This document shows positions 22,601-36,730 of a DNA stretch of 64,000 nucleotides, piece by piece. The DNA is from Eremomyces bilateralis CBS 781.70 (lineage: Eukaryota; Ascomycota; Dothideomycetes; Eremomycetales; Eremomycetaceae): the NCBI RefSeq assembly GCF_010015585.1, contig NW_022985074.1, forward strand, positions 868,026 through 932,025. The letters are read 5' to 3'. Positions within the stretch are counted from its first letter, which is position 1; each line of letters begins with the position of its first letter. The notes below the pieces were generated by a model. The model saw only the letters and a program-made list of their open reading frames with translations, was not told where the DNA came from and did no database searches. The position numbers and the translations under genes were made by a program.

Positions 22601-25600
22601 AACTCCAGAACAGCTCTAAAACAGAGACATCAAAATGAAACGAGGCAAACTGGAGCCACCGAGAATCGTCATTCCAGTGACCGGAGAAGATCCGTTGGAA
22701 AGATTTGATCGCTTGGACGGCATTATCGTGAGTGATCTCGCACCCTTTGGGCGTGCCGGTAGTACCTGAAGTATAGAGGCAGTATGCAACATCCGAGGGC
22801 TCAATAGGTCTTGAAAGACGTGGTGATGAAGCCTCAAAATCTTCGCACTCTCCGTCTTCTAGAGCTATGATCCGTACGCCTGGTAGTGGGGATAATTCGT
22901 CTCGGAGATCTTTGGTCGTCAAAATCAGAGAAGCCTGGCTGTCTTGGAGAATAAAGCTCTTTCTGGCCAGGGGAGCACTTGGATCCAATGCGACATAGGC
23001 GCAACCTGACTTGAGAATGCCAACAATAGCGAATGATGCTTCTGGGCATTTATTGAAGCATATTGCGACTAGGCTTCCTTGCTGTACGTTCGAATCGAGA
23101 ACAATATTAGCAACACGGTTTGCCGCGTTGTCCAGCTCCTTGTAGCTCCAGCAATGACTCCGAACTTTGCCGTTGGTAATGTCAGATGCAAATTGCAGGG
23201 CAACAACTTGTGGGCGAGGTTCTAGCTGATTTTCAACGAAATGGTGCAATAATGTCTCGTCTGAATCTATTTTCGAATCCCTTGCGGGAGTGATGGAGTA
23301 GAGAAGTGGGGAGAGTGCTTGGTCCTCATATCCTGGTTTGGAAAAACTAGCCAAGAGATGATCCATCTGTTCTAGAAGGGTTTGTGCCTGCGGCTCAGGT
23401 AGCATGTTGCTTTGAAAAGTTAAGCGGAGAACCAGGACATCATCGTCCTTTGGAAGTAGCTCCACCGAAACCACAAACTGTAATGTTGTCAATAATCAAG
23501 ATGTGGACGTCGCGAGTAATAATGTGACTGACCTCCGACGTAGCCGCCTCATGTACTATTTCTCCGAAATCGAGGCGTGTTTCAGGACCAGTTGATTGTT
23601 GGAAAACGAAGAGACTGTCAAAGAGCTGTCGATCATCGAGACCGGCCCAGCTTTTTATGTCGCTCAATGCCACATGCTGATACTTGAGCACTTGCGAATT
23701 GAAGGCAACTGCTTCCAGAAGACTTTGAATCGCTTCTGTGTCGATAGCAACACTGATTGGAACGGTGGTGAAAGTTGGGAATGGCGCAGTTCGGGACTCT
23801 TCCGTGTTTCTTCCTGACAACACTACCCCGAAGGTAACTCGATCTTCTCCAGTATACGCACCGAGCACTCGTGCCCATGCAACTTGTCCCATAGCTTGCA
23901 TGGTAACATCTGAAGCTTTGCATGCTTCGGCCAAACCAGTCAAAGTAGTACTACAGTTGATTTCCATGACCCGCAGCGATCCGGAGGTTTGGTAGGGGCA
24001 GAGATTAGGAAACTTGGTGACGCGCAGATCTTGTTTTGTCCAGAATGATTTGGCTTCAGTGACATCTGGCTGCTGTAGAATCGCACCCAGCGTCTTCTCA
24101 ATTGAGGAACGCATGGAAACGGGTTTTCCATCAACATGCAGTGAGACGTCCTCGAGAATCATCGCGATACTGTTAGCGTCATACAGCGCATGTAAGATAG
24201 CGATGTGTAGAGTTGTCGAACCTGGGCCGCGTTCAAGTAGAAGCCGCCAGCCAGGGATGTGTAGGTTTTGTGCAAAGTATGAACCATCCTGCGAAACGCA
24301 TTGCAGCTTATCTTGTTCACTATGGGTGAGTGGTTCTTGAGACCATGGCGATGTACCAGCGCCATCCGTATATGTTATCATCGCGAATGGAAAGTCAGTT
24401 CCCCCTAGGTGAAAGAATCCTGTGCGGAGCATCTCATGGCTACTTTGCACTTGCTCCCACGCACCTTGAAGATCGTTTTCGCTGATGTTGTTGCGAAGCC
24501 GAATGCTGTACTGGTTAAGGTATCGGTCTCCATTGCTCTGCAGAAACTGAGCAATAATGCCACTCTGAAGTGGTGTGCACGGCCGGAGCTTCTCGACTTC
24601 AGAGGAAGAGATGTTTAGCTCTTCGCAAATACGAGCCCGGTGCTGGCGGTCAAAGGCGGCGAAATCGAATTGAGGAGATTGGGTTGGCTCGTTCTTCAGC
24701 TCAAGGAACTTTGCGATCGCGGAAGCGGTTTGAAGCTCGAGAATCTTCAAAGAACTGACGTGAAGTCCTTCTCTTCTTAGCAAAGAGGCAAGCTGGACTG
24801 CACTGATACTGTCCACTCCCAGTTGGAATATGGTTGTTGAGCCACTGATTTGTGATACATCTTTCCCGGTAAACCGCGCCATATGTTCGAGAATCTTGAG
24901 CTCCAGCTGGGAGATGCTCTTGGAAGACACCTCGCGCTCCTTTGTATCGACCGTATTGGGAAGACATCCTGAATTGACCACCCCTTGATTGACCATGGTC
25001 CGGTCTCCAGCTAACAAGCGCTCATCTAGAAATGACGGCCCATGGTCTATTGCACTCCCGTTCGGCGAATCTAGAAGTGTTTCTAGTGCAGATGAGAATA
25101 GCGTAGCGACGGAGACCGCGTCATTATATTCGAGTTTGGATGTAGAGAAATGCAGTTTGAAGCCCAGCACATTTTGATGTCGATCCGGTGTGATTTCGGC
25201 AACTAGTGGAAAATCCATCCACCCAGAATCTTCTTCTAGCGTCCAGATATGCTCGTCCAGCCGGTACGGCCCAGGCTGTAGTAGAAAAAGTGAATCGAAC
25301 AGGGGTTTGTTGATGGATTGGACGTTTGACAGAACACGTCTCAGAGGATATAACTGGTATGGCATTGCATCTGCCGTGAATCTGCAAAGCGACTCGACCA
25401 GTTCAAGATTCGATTGGCTTTCTTTGATTTGGATATGGATGGGAACCGTATTGAAGCAAGGTGCAACTAATCGTTCTACACCCGGTACTGGCACAGATCT
25501 GCCACTGACCACATTACCGAAGCAAATCGTTGACTGACCAACGCACTGGGCCAGTACCTTGGCCCAAGCTGCTTGCAATATGCAAAGCAGGGGCGTATTC

Positions 25601-28600
25601 AAGGTGCGAATCGCTGAATCAATTCGAGTCAAAGACACGGCGAGGGTCGAACCATACGTTTCGAACAAGTGTTTGGGCCGTTCGCGTTTTGTCGGATTGA
25701 TAGATAGTGGCGGAAATATCGTGCTCCTCGCATTCTGGAGCAATTGTGCCCAAAAAGAATCGGCTTCTGCTGTTCTAGACAAAATAACCTCGTTAAGAAA
25801 CGGGTCAATGATAGGAAGAGCTGAGAGATGTTCGCCTTTACAGAGTTGCTGTACCTCTTTGACCAGCAAAGACATCGCTTCCCCGTCGTAGAGCGCATGA
25901 TGGCAGCAAAATATTATCTGGATAGCACCATCTACAAACTCCGCTACGGATGAGACGTATGGCGGCTGTATCGTTGCCACTTTGTCTTGCACAGTCGTTT
26001 TCTGGTGACCAATAACTTCATCCAGATCTTCCTCACTGGCGACGTGGACATGATGAGTCCTTGGCAAGTAACCATCGAGGAGTATCTGTGCAAACGGATA
26101 ATCTCTGTTTTGGGTACTTGCGAAGGCAGTTCGGAAGATATCGTGTCGTCTCAAGACAGTGTCCCAGGCGTGTATGACCTTCGACGAATCCTCATGAATG
26201 CTAAATCGCATGACGTTACAATACGCGTCGGGGGATGTAGACGATGTAGACATCATTGCCTCTTGCAATGCAGTGCAAGGCAATATGCGAGCAGCAGAGA
26301 GGTTATTGTTTCTGAACAGAGCGCGGAGGTCTGACAGGTCTGATTTTGTCCAGATATTCGAAAGGTCAACCTTTGTACGGCTTGGTTCATCAGATGACCT
26401 GCCCCGGCTAAGGGAAGCAATAGTTGGGAATCTGAGAAGTTGAGAGACCGTGGCTTGAATGTTGAGCAATTCTAGTCTCCGGGAAACAGTAATTGCTGAT
26501 ATCGAGTCGAGACCTAAGCCAAAAAAAGAAGAGGTCTTCTGGATTTCGCGTCGCGGTACTTGGAGAACCTCTCCAAGGACGCTGGCAATTGTGTGCTCCT
26601 CTTCCGTCCAATCCGTCATGTCTCCATCTGATGAACTTCCGACTGAGACGCCATTGAGATATACAGCATCCAGGGCCTCGAATTCGGCTTTCAGTGCTCG
26701 CCTATCCGCTTTGCCTTGTCGTGTCTGGGGGATCCTTCCGATGGGTATCAAATGAGTAGGAATCATATAGGCGGCGAGGCGTCTAGCACACACGTCGAAT
26801 AACTGGCACAAATCGTCTCCGAATTTTGTTAGATTAGAGACAACCGACGGTTCGCTCTGGGCAATGACCGGGACCCAGAATGTTACCAAGATATTGCCTC
26901 TTGCTGATGAGCCGATGACAAGGCTGCAGCAATCTTGTACAATATCCGTACTGCACAGAATGTGATTGATCTCACCCAATTCCACACGCTGGCCTCGAAT
27001 CTTGACTTGATCATCGCTCCGCCCAGCGAAGAGGAGCTGACCGTCTGGCAACAGGCGGCCCAGATCTCCGCTGCGATATAGCCGACCAAATGTAGGATGA
27101 ACCAAGAATTTCTCAGACGTCAAGTTCGGGTTGTTTAGATAACCCATGCACACCTGGCTGCCGCCGAAACATAACTCACCGATGGAGCCACGAGGAAGGA
27201 TCTCAAAACCCCTCACGCCTGAAACGAAGACAGACGTGTTCTTGAAAGGAGGACCGATATTGTTGATAACGTCCGAATCTTTGACGTCCTCTTTAACGGT
27301 GCAGATATTGGTGGTCTCACAAGGGCCATATCCCTGGAAGAGGCCTTTTCCGGTCCATCGACTTTTCACCACTTCAGTCAAGGCTTCCCCTGCTGTCACA
27401 AGGAACTGTACACTGGGCACATTTGCAGGATCCACCAATGCTGCAACAGTCGGAGTCATACTGAGGTGTGTAATCTGAAAAGTTCGAATTGCATGCTCTA
27501 AGTCGCGAAAGAGAGCGTCTTTTGGTGAACTGCATAAGGTCATGCCTGAATACCAGCAGAAAAAAATTTCAAACACGGAGACATCGAATGCAATCGAGCA
27601 TGCTTGCAAAAGTCGAGATCCGGCAGAAACAGCATATATGCTAGACAAAATCTCAAGGTTGCCGAGCAGATTTCCTTGCGAAACAAGGACGCCTTTTGGC
27701 AGCCCAGTCGAGCCTGAAGTGTATACCGCATATGCTGGAGATGAGAGCGGGACATGTTGGAGTGACTGAGAGGAGAAATCTCGCACATCTAGACTCTCTA
27801 CGTTCAATAGTACTTTGTCGCCGGACAACTCTAGCAACTCTGAAGTTGCATCCGAGACGATATGAATTCTGACCTGTGAATCATGAAGAATGGTTTCGAT
27901 TCTTTCTTGAGGAGTATCGGGAGTGATCGGTAAATAGCCTAGACCGGCTCTGACAATAGCCAAGACTGCAACATAGAACTCGACTGACTTGTCCATGTAG
28001 ATGCACGCCAATACGTCTGATGATTCTCGAAGAGCACATATGGCATGAGCCAGTCGATTGGCACGGTCTTCCAGATCCGCGTAAGTGATTTGGATGGTAG
28101 AAATATTGTCTTCGAAAGCCGATGTAAACCAAAGGGCTGTTCGATCTGGATAATCCCTTGCCCATCGACTGATTCGATCTGTCAACGCTTCGCTCGGGGG
28201 GGTCTGTTCTCGGATAGGAATCAAGGAAAGGAGATCGCTGGATAACCGTGGATGATAATCCGCAAAGCGTAATTGCGGATTCTCACAGGCGCAGGATACA
28301 AAGGTTTCGATCTGCCGCATAAGCACATGGATATGAGCAGCATCGATTATCGCTTCGTCGAATGTCGCTTTCAAGAGAATGTTGGAGTCTTGTGGCTCAA
28401 CTTCAAAATTGAGTGCGAATTCAGTGTAGTCAAAGCTGTCGACTATTCGAATGCTCGAGGGTGTCACCTTTGTGGAGGAAAGGCTCTCTTGCCATACAAA
28501 CAGGACATCGGTGATCATTTCGCCGGGGTTGAATCCGGCAAGCCTACGGATTTCTGACAAAGAAAGGTATGAATGGGCCAGTATATCTGTATTGAGCTGA

Positions 28601-31600
28601 TGGATTTTCCTCATGAGAGTGGCGGCAGGCGTTGAATCGTTCGTCAACAACCGTAGGGGAAGAGTCGCGATACAAGGGCCAAGGATGTTTTCGATTCCTG
28701 GGACGGGAATCATTCGCCCTGACGTGACCGACGCCAAACATACGTCGTCCACGCCCTTGTAGAGTCCGATAAGATGTGCCAGGGCCGCCTGGAAAAGGAC
28801 CTGCGGAGAGACGTTGAGGTTCGCAGCAGCTTCTCGTACTCCGTGAAGAGAACCTTCCATGACTGTTGCGATTGTTTTGAGTTTATGTTGAACGCTCACA
28901 GCGTTGAGGAGAGGTAACGGAATGAATGGGTAGTCCTTCAATTGCTGAACCCAAAACCGCTCTGATTTCATGCGGGTCGTTTTCTCAACGGGTCGCATCG
29001 TGAAATCGACCACCGAGGAAAACTGAGGGCGCTGGAGGATGGATTTGCGATGAATGTATCCATAGAGGTCGTCGAGCATCAGATCCATGGACCACCCATC
29101 ATAGATCAAGTGAGACATATGGATGAGCACTTTGGTGGGGTTGCTGTTTCTTTCTATGAGTATATGAAGCGGCGAAGCGATGTTCATCTCGCGAGATGCC
29201 TCTGTGTTTTTGTCGAAGTTCTCGAATGTATCAACCTCGACACAAGTATCCCCAGGCAAACTCTTCCGGATAACTTGAAGGTATGGCATAGATTCGGTAG
29301 TGCCTAGAGCAAATCCGGTCCGTAGTATTTCGTTGGAGGCCACAAGATGCTCGAATGCATTGGTAACAGTATGGGCAGAAAAGGTCCCCGGAATTTCGAT
29401 TTGTACCCAGTTCCGGTAGGCTCGACCACTCTTCTCCATCTCAGCAAGCATGGAGAGCTGAAGAGGAGTGCAGGGTATGATCTTGAGTATCTCATCTTTT
29501 GCCATTCGTCCTGCAGCGTCAGGATGGACTTGGTCAAGCCCAAGAGATGGAATCTCTCTCTTCGGCTCGGTTTCATTGGCGACCGTCCGACCCTGGATGT
29601 GCTCAATTAAGTCTTCCACGGTGGAGCAGGATAGGAGAGCAGTCGCACTAAGATTGAAACCTTCATCCCTCAGTGCTGATGCTGCTGAGATTGCCCTCAA
29701 CGAGTCGAGCCCCGAACTTGCAAGTGGCGTGTCTGGAGCCAACCGAACTTGCAAAATCCTTTCTAAGACCTTGCTTATCCCAGAAGCCGTAGTGATTTCA
29801 TAGGATTTTTCTACCTCTCCGTTCAAAACCGAGGCTCGTTTTTGCAGAAATTGGGATTCGAGCAGCTTCCGATTGATCTTTCCCGATGGAAGATATGGAA
29901 TCTCATCTATGATCTCTACCGACCCAGGCACCATGAAAGAGGGAAGCCAAGTCTTCGAATATTGTACAATGGCCTCAGGAGAGGGCACCGATACTTGGTT
30001 CGTGAAGCGGCAGAAGACAACCAGTGACCCCGAGACGATACTCGCAACAGCTGTATCGCATCCAGCAAACTTGCTTATAGCGTGTTCTACTTCCCCGAGT
30101 TCTACTCGCTGGCCTCGTAATTTCACTTGACTCGTATCAAGTCTCCCGATATACTCGAGAGCTCCAGAGGGCAGCATTCGCACCTGGTCGCCGGTTCGGT
30201 ACAGGCGACCAATGTTTTCGGTGTCGACGAAGGCTTTCGCGGTTTGCTCTTCACGGTTCAGGTATTCTCGGGCTAGTTGGTATCCCCCTATAGCCAGTTC
30301 ACCAACGTAACCCACTGGAAGGATTTCGACTTGGCAGTGAGACCCGTCTTCACGGGGGCTAACCACATAAGCCGAGCCGCACGAGAATGTGCGACCGAGG
30401 AGTCCAGCCTTCAACCTGGAATTGAAAGCCGGTTGAATTGCGCAATGAATTGCACACTCTGTCGGACCGTACAATGCCCAAAGAATACTGGGTTCCGTTT
30501 CCGTACCGCCAAATTCGACGACAACTCGGCCAGTTAGTTTCTCTCCAATTGTCAACAGGAGGCGAAGGCTTGGGACGGTTGAGCGTTGTTTCAGCAGATT
30601 TCCTGCCACTGTTGGCGTGAGTTCTGCAGCATCGACGTCCAGCTGGCGCATCATTGTGGGAAGATCATCTATTAGTATCTCGCGACTGCACGACACAAGA
30701 GTCGCTCCTCGAAACCACGTGAAAAAGATCTCGAAAATACAAACGTCGAAGGTGGGCGAAGCGAACTGCAAGAATCGTGAAAAGTGGGGTAACTCTCTAT
30801 CATGGGAAAGTAGACTCTGAGTAACGGCAAAATGAGATACGGCAACTCCTTTTGGCGTACCGGTAGAGCCGGACGTGTACATGATGTACGCCAAATCGGA
30901 ACCATGGATGACGGGATTGAAATCGACTCTGGCTTGGGAAGAGAGGTCGGAGTATGAGAATGAAATGATCCTTGCTCCTTGAATACCGTCAAGTCGTTTC
31001 CGCTGAGACTCGGTTGTTACGACGGCAGGGGCGGAAGTATCAGAGATAACAAACCGAAGCCGCTCCTCGGGAGCGTCAAGCTGAAGCGGACAGAATGCGC
31101 AGCCTGCTTTAAGTATGGCCAGAAGGGAGATATATAATTCAGGGGACTGTGGGATCAAGACCGGGATGATCTGCTGGATTTCCGAACGAGTATCCTTGCA
31201 AACCCTCACTATTCGAGCAGCGAGGATGTCCGATGCGTATTGAAGGTCTTGGTACGACAGAACTCGCCGACCGGCTTCGCTATCAATGAAGTCAAGGGCC
31301 GTTTGAGTGCTGGCTGTATTTCTGATCAAGTCATGCAGCAGTTCAGGGCCGTCTTGGCGCTCAGGAACAGGATTCAGTTGAGATAAGCGGAGATCTCGTG
31401 AAGCATCCATATGGCAGCATTTTTGAAGGATAGAAATGAAACATTTGGCCAGTTGATCCTGGAATGAACAGGGTATCAAGGCGGAAGCCTTGAAATGTGC
31501 TGTTCGGCCACCGATGGAAATAAAAAGAATGATGGCCAAGTCGTTCGCATCCTTCGTCTGCTTGCCGTTAGCAGGAATTTTAACCAACACGTGCCTGGCG

Positions 31601-31895
31601 TTCGCACAGTTGACTGAAATAGGACTGCAGTGCCATCTTGTCTTCCCAGGTCGGCAGCGTTGACCTGCGAGAGCTGTACATGAGCTTCCTCTCCTTCAAC
31701 ATCTGTGCTAACCACTGAGTCATCAGCCAGGAACCGGACTTGGGTATCGCCTGTAAATGCTTGGAGAAGATGGCTCCATGCAAGTAGAACCACTCTCTGG
31801 TCAAGTACGTTTTGGTCCAGAGAGCAGGTCCATGAATGACACTCTCCTTGAGGTTCCGCAAAGTCTGTGAGGTTGGGAAACCGGGTAAGATCCAT
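16699..31895 (-). CDS. sidC: Siderophore nonribosomal peptide synthetase (ferricrocin type)
   Basis: About 5010 residues in four exons: 31895-31608 (end provisional), 31557-23533, 23477-16887 and 16836-16699. It assembles an intracellular hydroxamate siderophore, in this family usually ferricrocin (Gly, Ser and three N5-acetyl-N5-hydroxyornithines). Domains read: A1 (SGSTGTPKG near 323), T1 (GLDSL 711), C1 (HLIYDG 920), A2 (SGSTGLPKG 1378), T2 (GLDSI 1779), C2 (HHALYDG 1985), T3 (GVDSI 2343), C3 (HALYDA 2556), A3 (SGTTGTPKG 3010), T4 (GLDSI 3417), C4 (HGLYDG 3629), T5 (GLDSI 3968), C5 (SHALYDG 4181), T6 (GLDSI 4527), C6 (HHALYDA 4708). Three A domains for six residues mean iterative use, as known for SidC. 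There is no thioesterase; the final C domain is expected to cyclise. The introns at 23532-23478 and 16886-16837 are clear. Near 31,550-31,680 the frame changes; the GTGCGA donor used there is weak. Confidence 0.93.
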
Positions 31896-33702
31896 GGTGA
31901 TGGGGGGTCGGTAGGCGTGGCTGTCTCCGATCGACAATAGAGAGCTTGGTGGGCACAACAGGCGAGATAGGATGACGTCTCGGCGTCAATGATGAGGCTC
32001 TATCATTGTCCTCAATGCCGGTACATGGCGCGATGGGTAGCGGATGGTTCAGAGAATGAACCGCGGTGTAATGTTTCCTTTTCAAGTAACCACTACAAAG
32101 TACATCGAGAGGAAGGAGGGGGTTGCTTGGGCAGGAAAGCGAGGCGCTGGAGGGGTTTCCGCCGTTTGTCCCCTCCAAGACATGATCCATGGGGGTAAGT
32201 CTCTGCGTTTCTGGTTGTCCATGTGGGTTTGGAGTATTAGTGCCTGTGGGTTCATCGGATCCGATGCGACGTGGAGCTATTCGGATGAGCCGGTGAGGAG
32301 GAGTCTTGTATTATTAGCGGACAAGGATAGCTCATTCCTCTCCAGACTTTGAATGATGGACTGCAGCGCAAATTGGACTCCTCCGCCTGTGGCTCAATGC
32401 TGACTCAATACAGGTATCAATACGGTGCTTAGGAACAATATGTATCGTCCATATAATAATACCGGCAACAAGGACAGTATTCCATACTAGTATCAATGCA
32501 TATGAGCTGGTGAGTGAAGATGTGGTGGTGAACTGAGATGGTGAAATCGCCGTGGGATTGGACGAAGTCACCGAACTGCCAAACGCGTCGCGTCATCTGC
32601 CGCAACGAAAATACAGGGAAGAACGCTAGGCTGACCAACCTCCAGGGAAAAGGGCAGCCTACGCGATTCGGCAATTTCCGGGAGGAGCCAGCCACCCAAA
32701 ACATCCAGATCCTCATGCTCTGGATCCTCATGTTCTCTACCAGACTTTACGAACCGAAATCCCTTACCTACAGTACTTATTGTTCGAACGGTCGTAGTGG
32801 TACACAAGTCGTAAATGGTAAGTAAACGCCGTACGGAGTATGTGTCTCACGCTTATCCTACACCCAACCGATTTCCAGCCAATGGACAATATGAAGCAGT
32901 GCTTCGGAGGCCTAAGATACTATTAAGTATATATGTCTCATGGCACCTGGCATTATAAACTCGAGCGACGGGGTACCAGAATCAAGGCTACTGTTTTATT
33001 TGACTTTGATCAAGATCAGTCAGTTTGTCTACCATAATTACCGTATATCTATGCTGCGTCGAGCACGGACATGTCGAGTTGCTTCTAGCCGAAATGTCAC
33101 ACCAATTCGAACTTCGAAGGCCAATATAAATATATGGAAATCTACTGCGGGCATGTCTCTGTCCAAAGTCCAAACCAAGGGCCAGTCGAATTGCATTGAA
33201 ACTAACCCAAGAGAGTAATCTAGACGATAGCCTTTCTGCGAGAAGATGGTCAATAGAGTGGTACACTCATGTTCCTCCCATCAGAGCCAACTGCACGGTG
33301 ATGGATGCCAATTGCTATCAACCCGGTTCTAACTAAACGTTCACACTGTGTGAACCGGAAATGCACTGCGCGCATCCGTGGTGGCAGAAATTGATGGCAC
33401 TGAGGCGTATTCCGTACGTACTCTGGGGCCAAAACGCTCGATCGTCACCTCCTTGCCCCTTTTACGTTTCTTTACATTTAGTAAGTCAATACGATTCTCC
33501 CTTCACGTAGGCTGGAAGAACGTCGACGGTGATGGATCATCAATTTCCCCCACCCAGGAATCAGGATGACGTTCTCCGTTTTCGGTTCTTCTCGATGTTT
33601 GGTCCGGTCTCGTTGGGAATGTTGGAAATGTGGAATACGGACACGGCCCGTCTCATTCTTCAAACGCACCCTCCGTTGTCGGCAGCCAAGCGTCTCATAC
33701 GG

Positions 33703-33711
33703 ATCTGATAA
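33703..33711 (+). promoter_or_regulatory. SreA-type GATA site (ATCTGATAA)
   Basis: An exact match to ATCWGATAA, the extended site reported for iron-responsive GATA repressors (SreA, SRE, Urbs1). It lies 960 bases upstream of the sidA ATG. Function is inferred from the match and the neighbouring genes. Confidence 0.65.
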
Positions 33712-33840
33712 CTTCGAGAATCCGCACTAAGCTGTCCTTGTTCGTAATTAGCGCTGCAAATTTCCACTCGTTGGCGCTCTTTGGACTCCAACAAGCTGTC
33801 GACAACCTGCAAAGATCCTTTCCCCCTGATAATTTCCGGC

Positions 33841-33849
33841 TTATCTGAT
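33841..33849 (-). promoter_or_regulatory. SreA-type GATA site (ATCAGATAA on minus strand)
   Basis: A second exact match to ATCWGATAA, in the opposite orientation and 138 bases from the first. It is about 820 bases upstream of sidA. Confidence 0.65.
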
Positions 33850-33859
33850 GATCTTGATT

Positions 33860-33865
33860 TGATAA
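33860..33865 (+). promoter_or_regulatory. Accessory GATA core (TGATAA)
   Basis: An HGATAR core 11 bases after the second extended site. It lies within an imperfect palindrome whose arms GATCTT and AAGATC are at 33850-33855 and 33864-33869. Paired GATA cores are typical where two-finger GATA factors of this family bind. Confidence 0.5.
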
Positions 33866-34670
33866 GATCTTCTCCCTGGTCGAATTGTTGGTACAGACCT
33901 GGGATTATTGACGGCTCCCCCCACTCGATACATCCACAGTTCCACTCACATGTGCCTCATAAGAAGCCTAAAGCACGTTGTCTGAACACGCATATCCGCC
34001 ATTTGCAGAATGGTCTGATGCTTTTCAGATGTCCATCGCATGATCCATCCTTCTGCCCCGGTTAAAGCTGCTCAAGGAAAGGGTACCAGCGGTCGAAACC
34101 GAACCAACCGCCCCGACACCAAGAAAAGTCCACGGAACTTTCAGGGCATCCGCTTCCTTAATCATGGACTCAATTGCACGATCATCCAGCTGGCCATCTG
34201 TGACCCTGGACCATGCTCCACTTCGCTCGTAAGAAGTTAAGAACACCCTCCTCGCCTGTCGTGAAAGTCTTTTTGTTTCGCCTTGTTTCTCTCGTACCTT
34301 TCCCTCCCGATCCTCGCCAGTCCAGAGTCATTCTAGAACCTGATTTGGACCTGTACAAGTCGGAGTACCGGAAACTATCTTGTACACCATCAATTTGATC
34401 AAAATCACCCTCCCTCCTGTCCATCCGCGTATTGAGCCGTTTTCTGCGATACCTCACTCCTAGTTCGTCGTTCCGTCACACCGAATTGTATCTTGTACAC
34501 CTCTCAGTTTTAAATCCTTATTGGCAGAGCATTTGTTGGACGAACCCAGAGAATTCGTTCCCTATCGATTGCTCGAGTAAATTCCTTCGACTTGATACCA
34601 CCACTCTGCCACGTGGAGTCCCTTTCAAGATATTTGCCGCTTCAATTGTCATATCGACCACTTCATAGCT

Positions 34671-36386
<1,716 letters not shown>

Positions 36387-36730
36387 ATGGACAAACTCAT
36401 GGCGTGAACGACGGGCTACAATTTTTCAGTTAAAAGACTGCCGAACGGTGTTTCGAAGCGGATGGAATCGTATTGGCTGAACGTTTTACATTTAATCGGA
36501 GTCAATTCAAATTACTGAAAAGCCGAAGGGATATGGCGAGAGTGATTGCTAGAACAATTGAAGGTTTCCCAAGCGCACCAGGTCCCATCAACGCCAGCTC
36601 GAGCTTCGTGCATAATGCCATCTAATCGAACTAGAGAGATGAAAATTTCAGCCCAACAGGCAGCAAAATTAAACCATACTGTCCTTCGCGTCATCTCGCT
36701 AGGATTTCTAGGGGACGTGGTCCTATCGCT
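36387..36730. other. Convergent 3' region of sidA and importin gene
   Basis: 344 bases between two stop codons that face each other. It contains nothing coding and presumably both terminators. Confidence 0.55.

Larger units (their letters stand above)
31896..34670. promoter_or_regulatory. Divergent sidC/sidA control region
   Basis: A 2.8-kb stretch separates the two divergent siderophore genes and contains no convincing coding exon. It carries exact SreA-type GATA sites (listed separately), further HGATAR cores at 33225-33230 (+), 34375-34380 (-) and 34562-34567 (-), and CCAAT boxes at 32879-32883 and 33120-33125, the latter directly followed by a TATA-like run. CCAAT boxes are relevant because HapX acts through the CCAAT-binding complex under iron starvation. 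The last 450 bases before sidA are pyrimidine-rich and are probably its leader. Confidence 0.7.

Noticed and set aside
31896-34670. A small gene between sidC and sidA
   Set aside because: Short frames on both strands lack motifs and splice signals; the region is better explained as a shared promoter and leaders.
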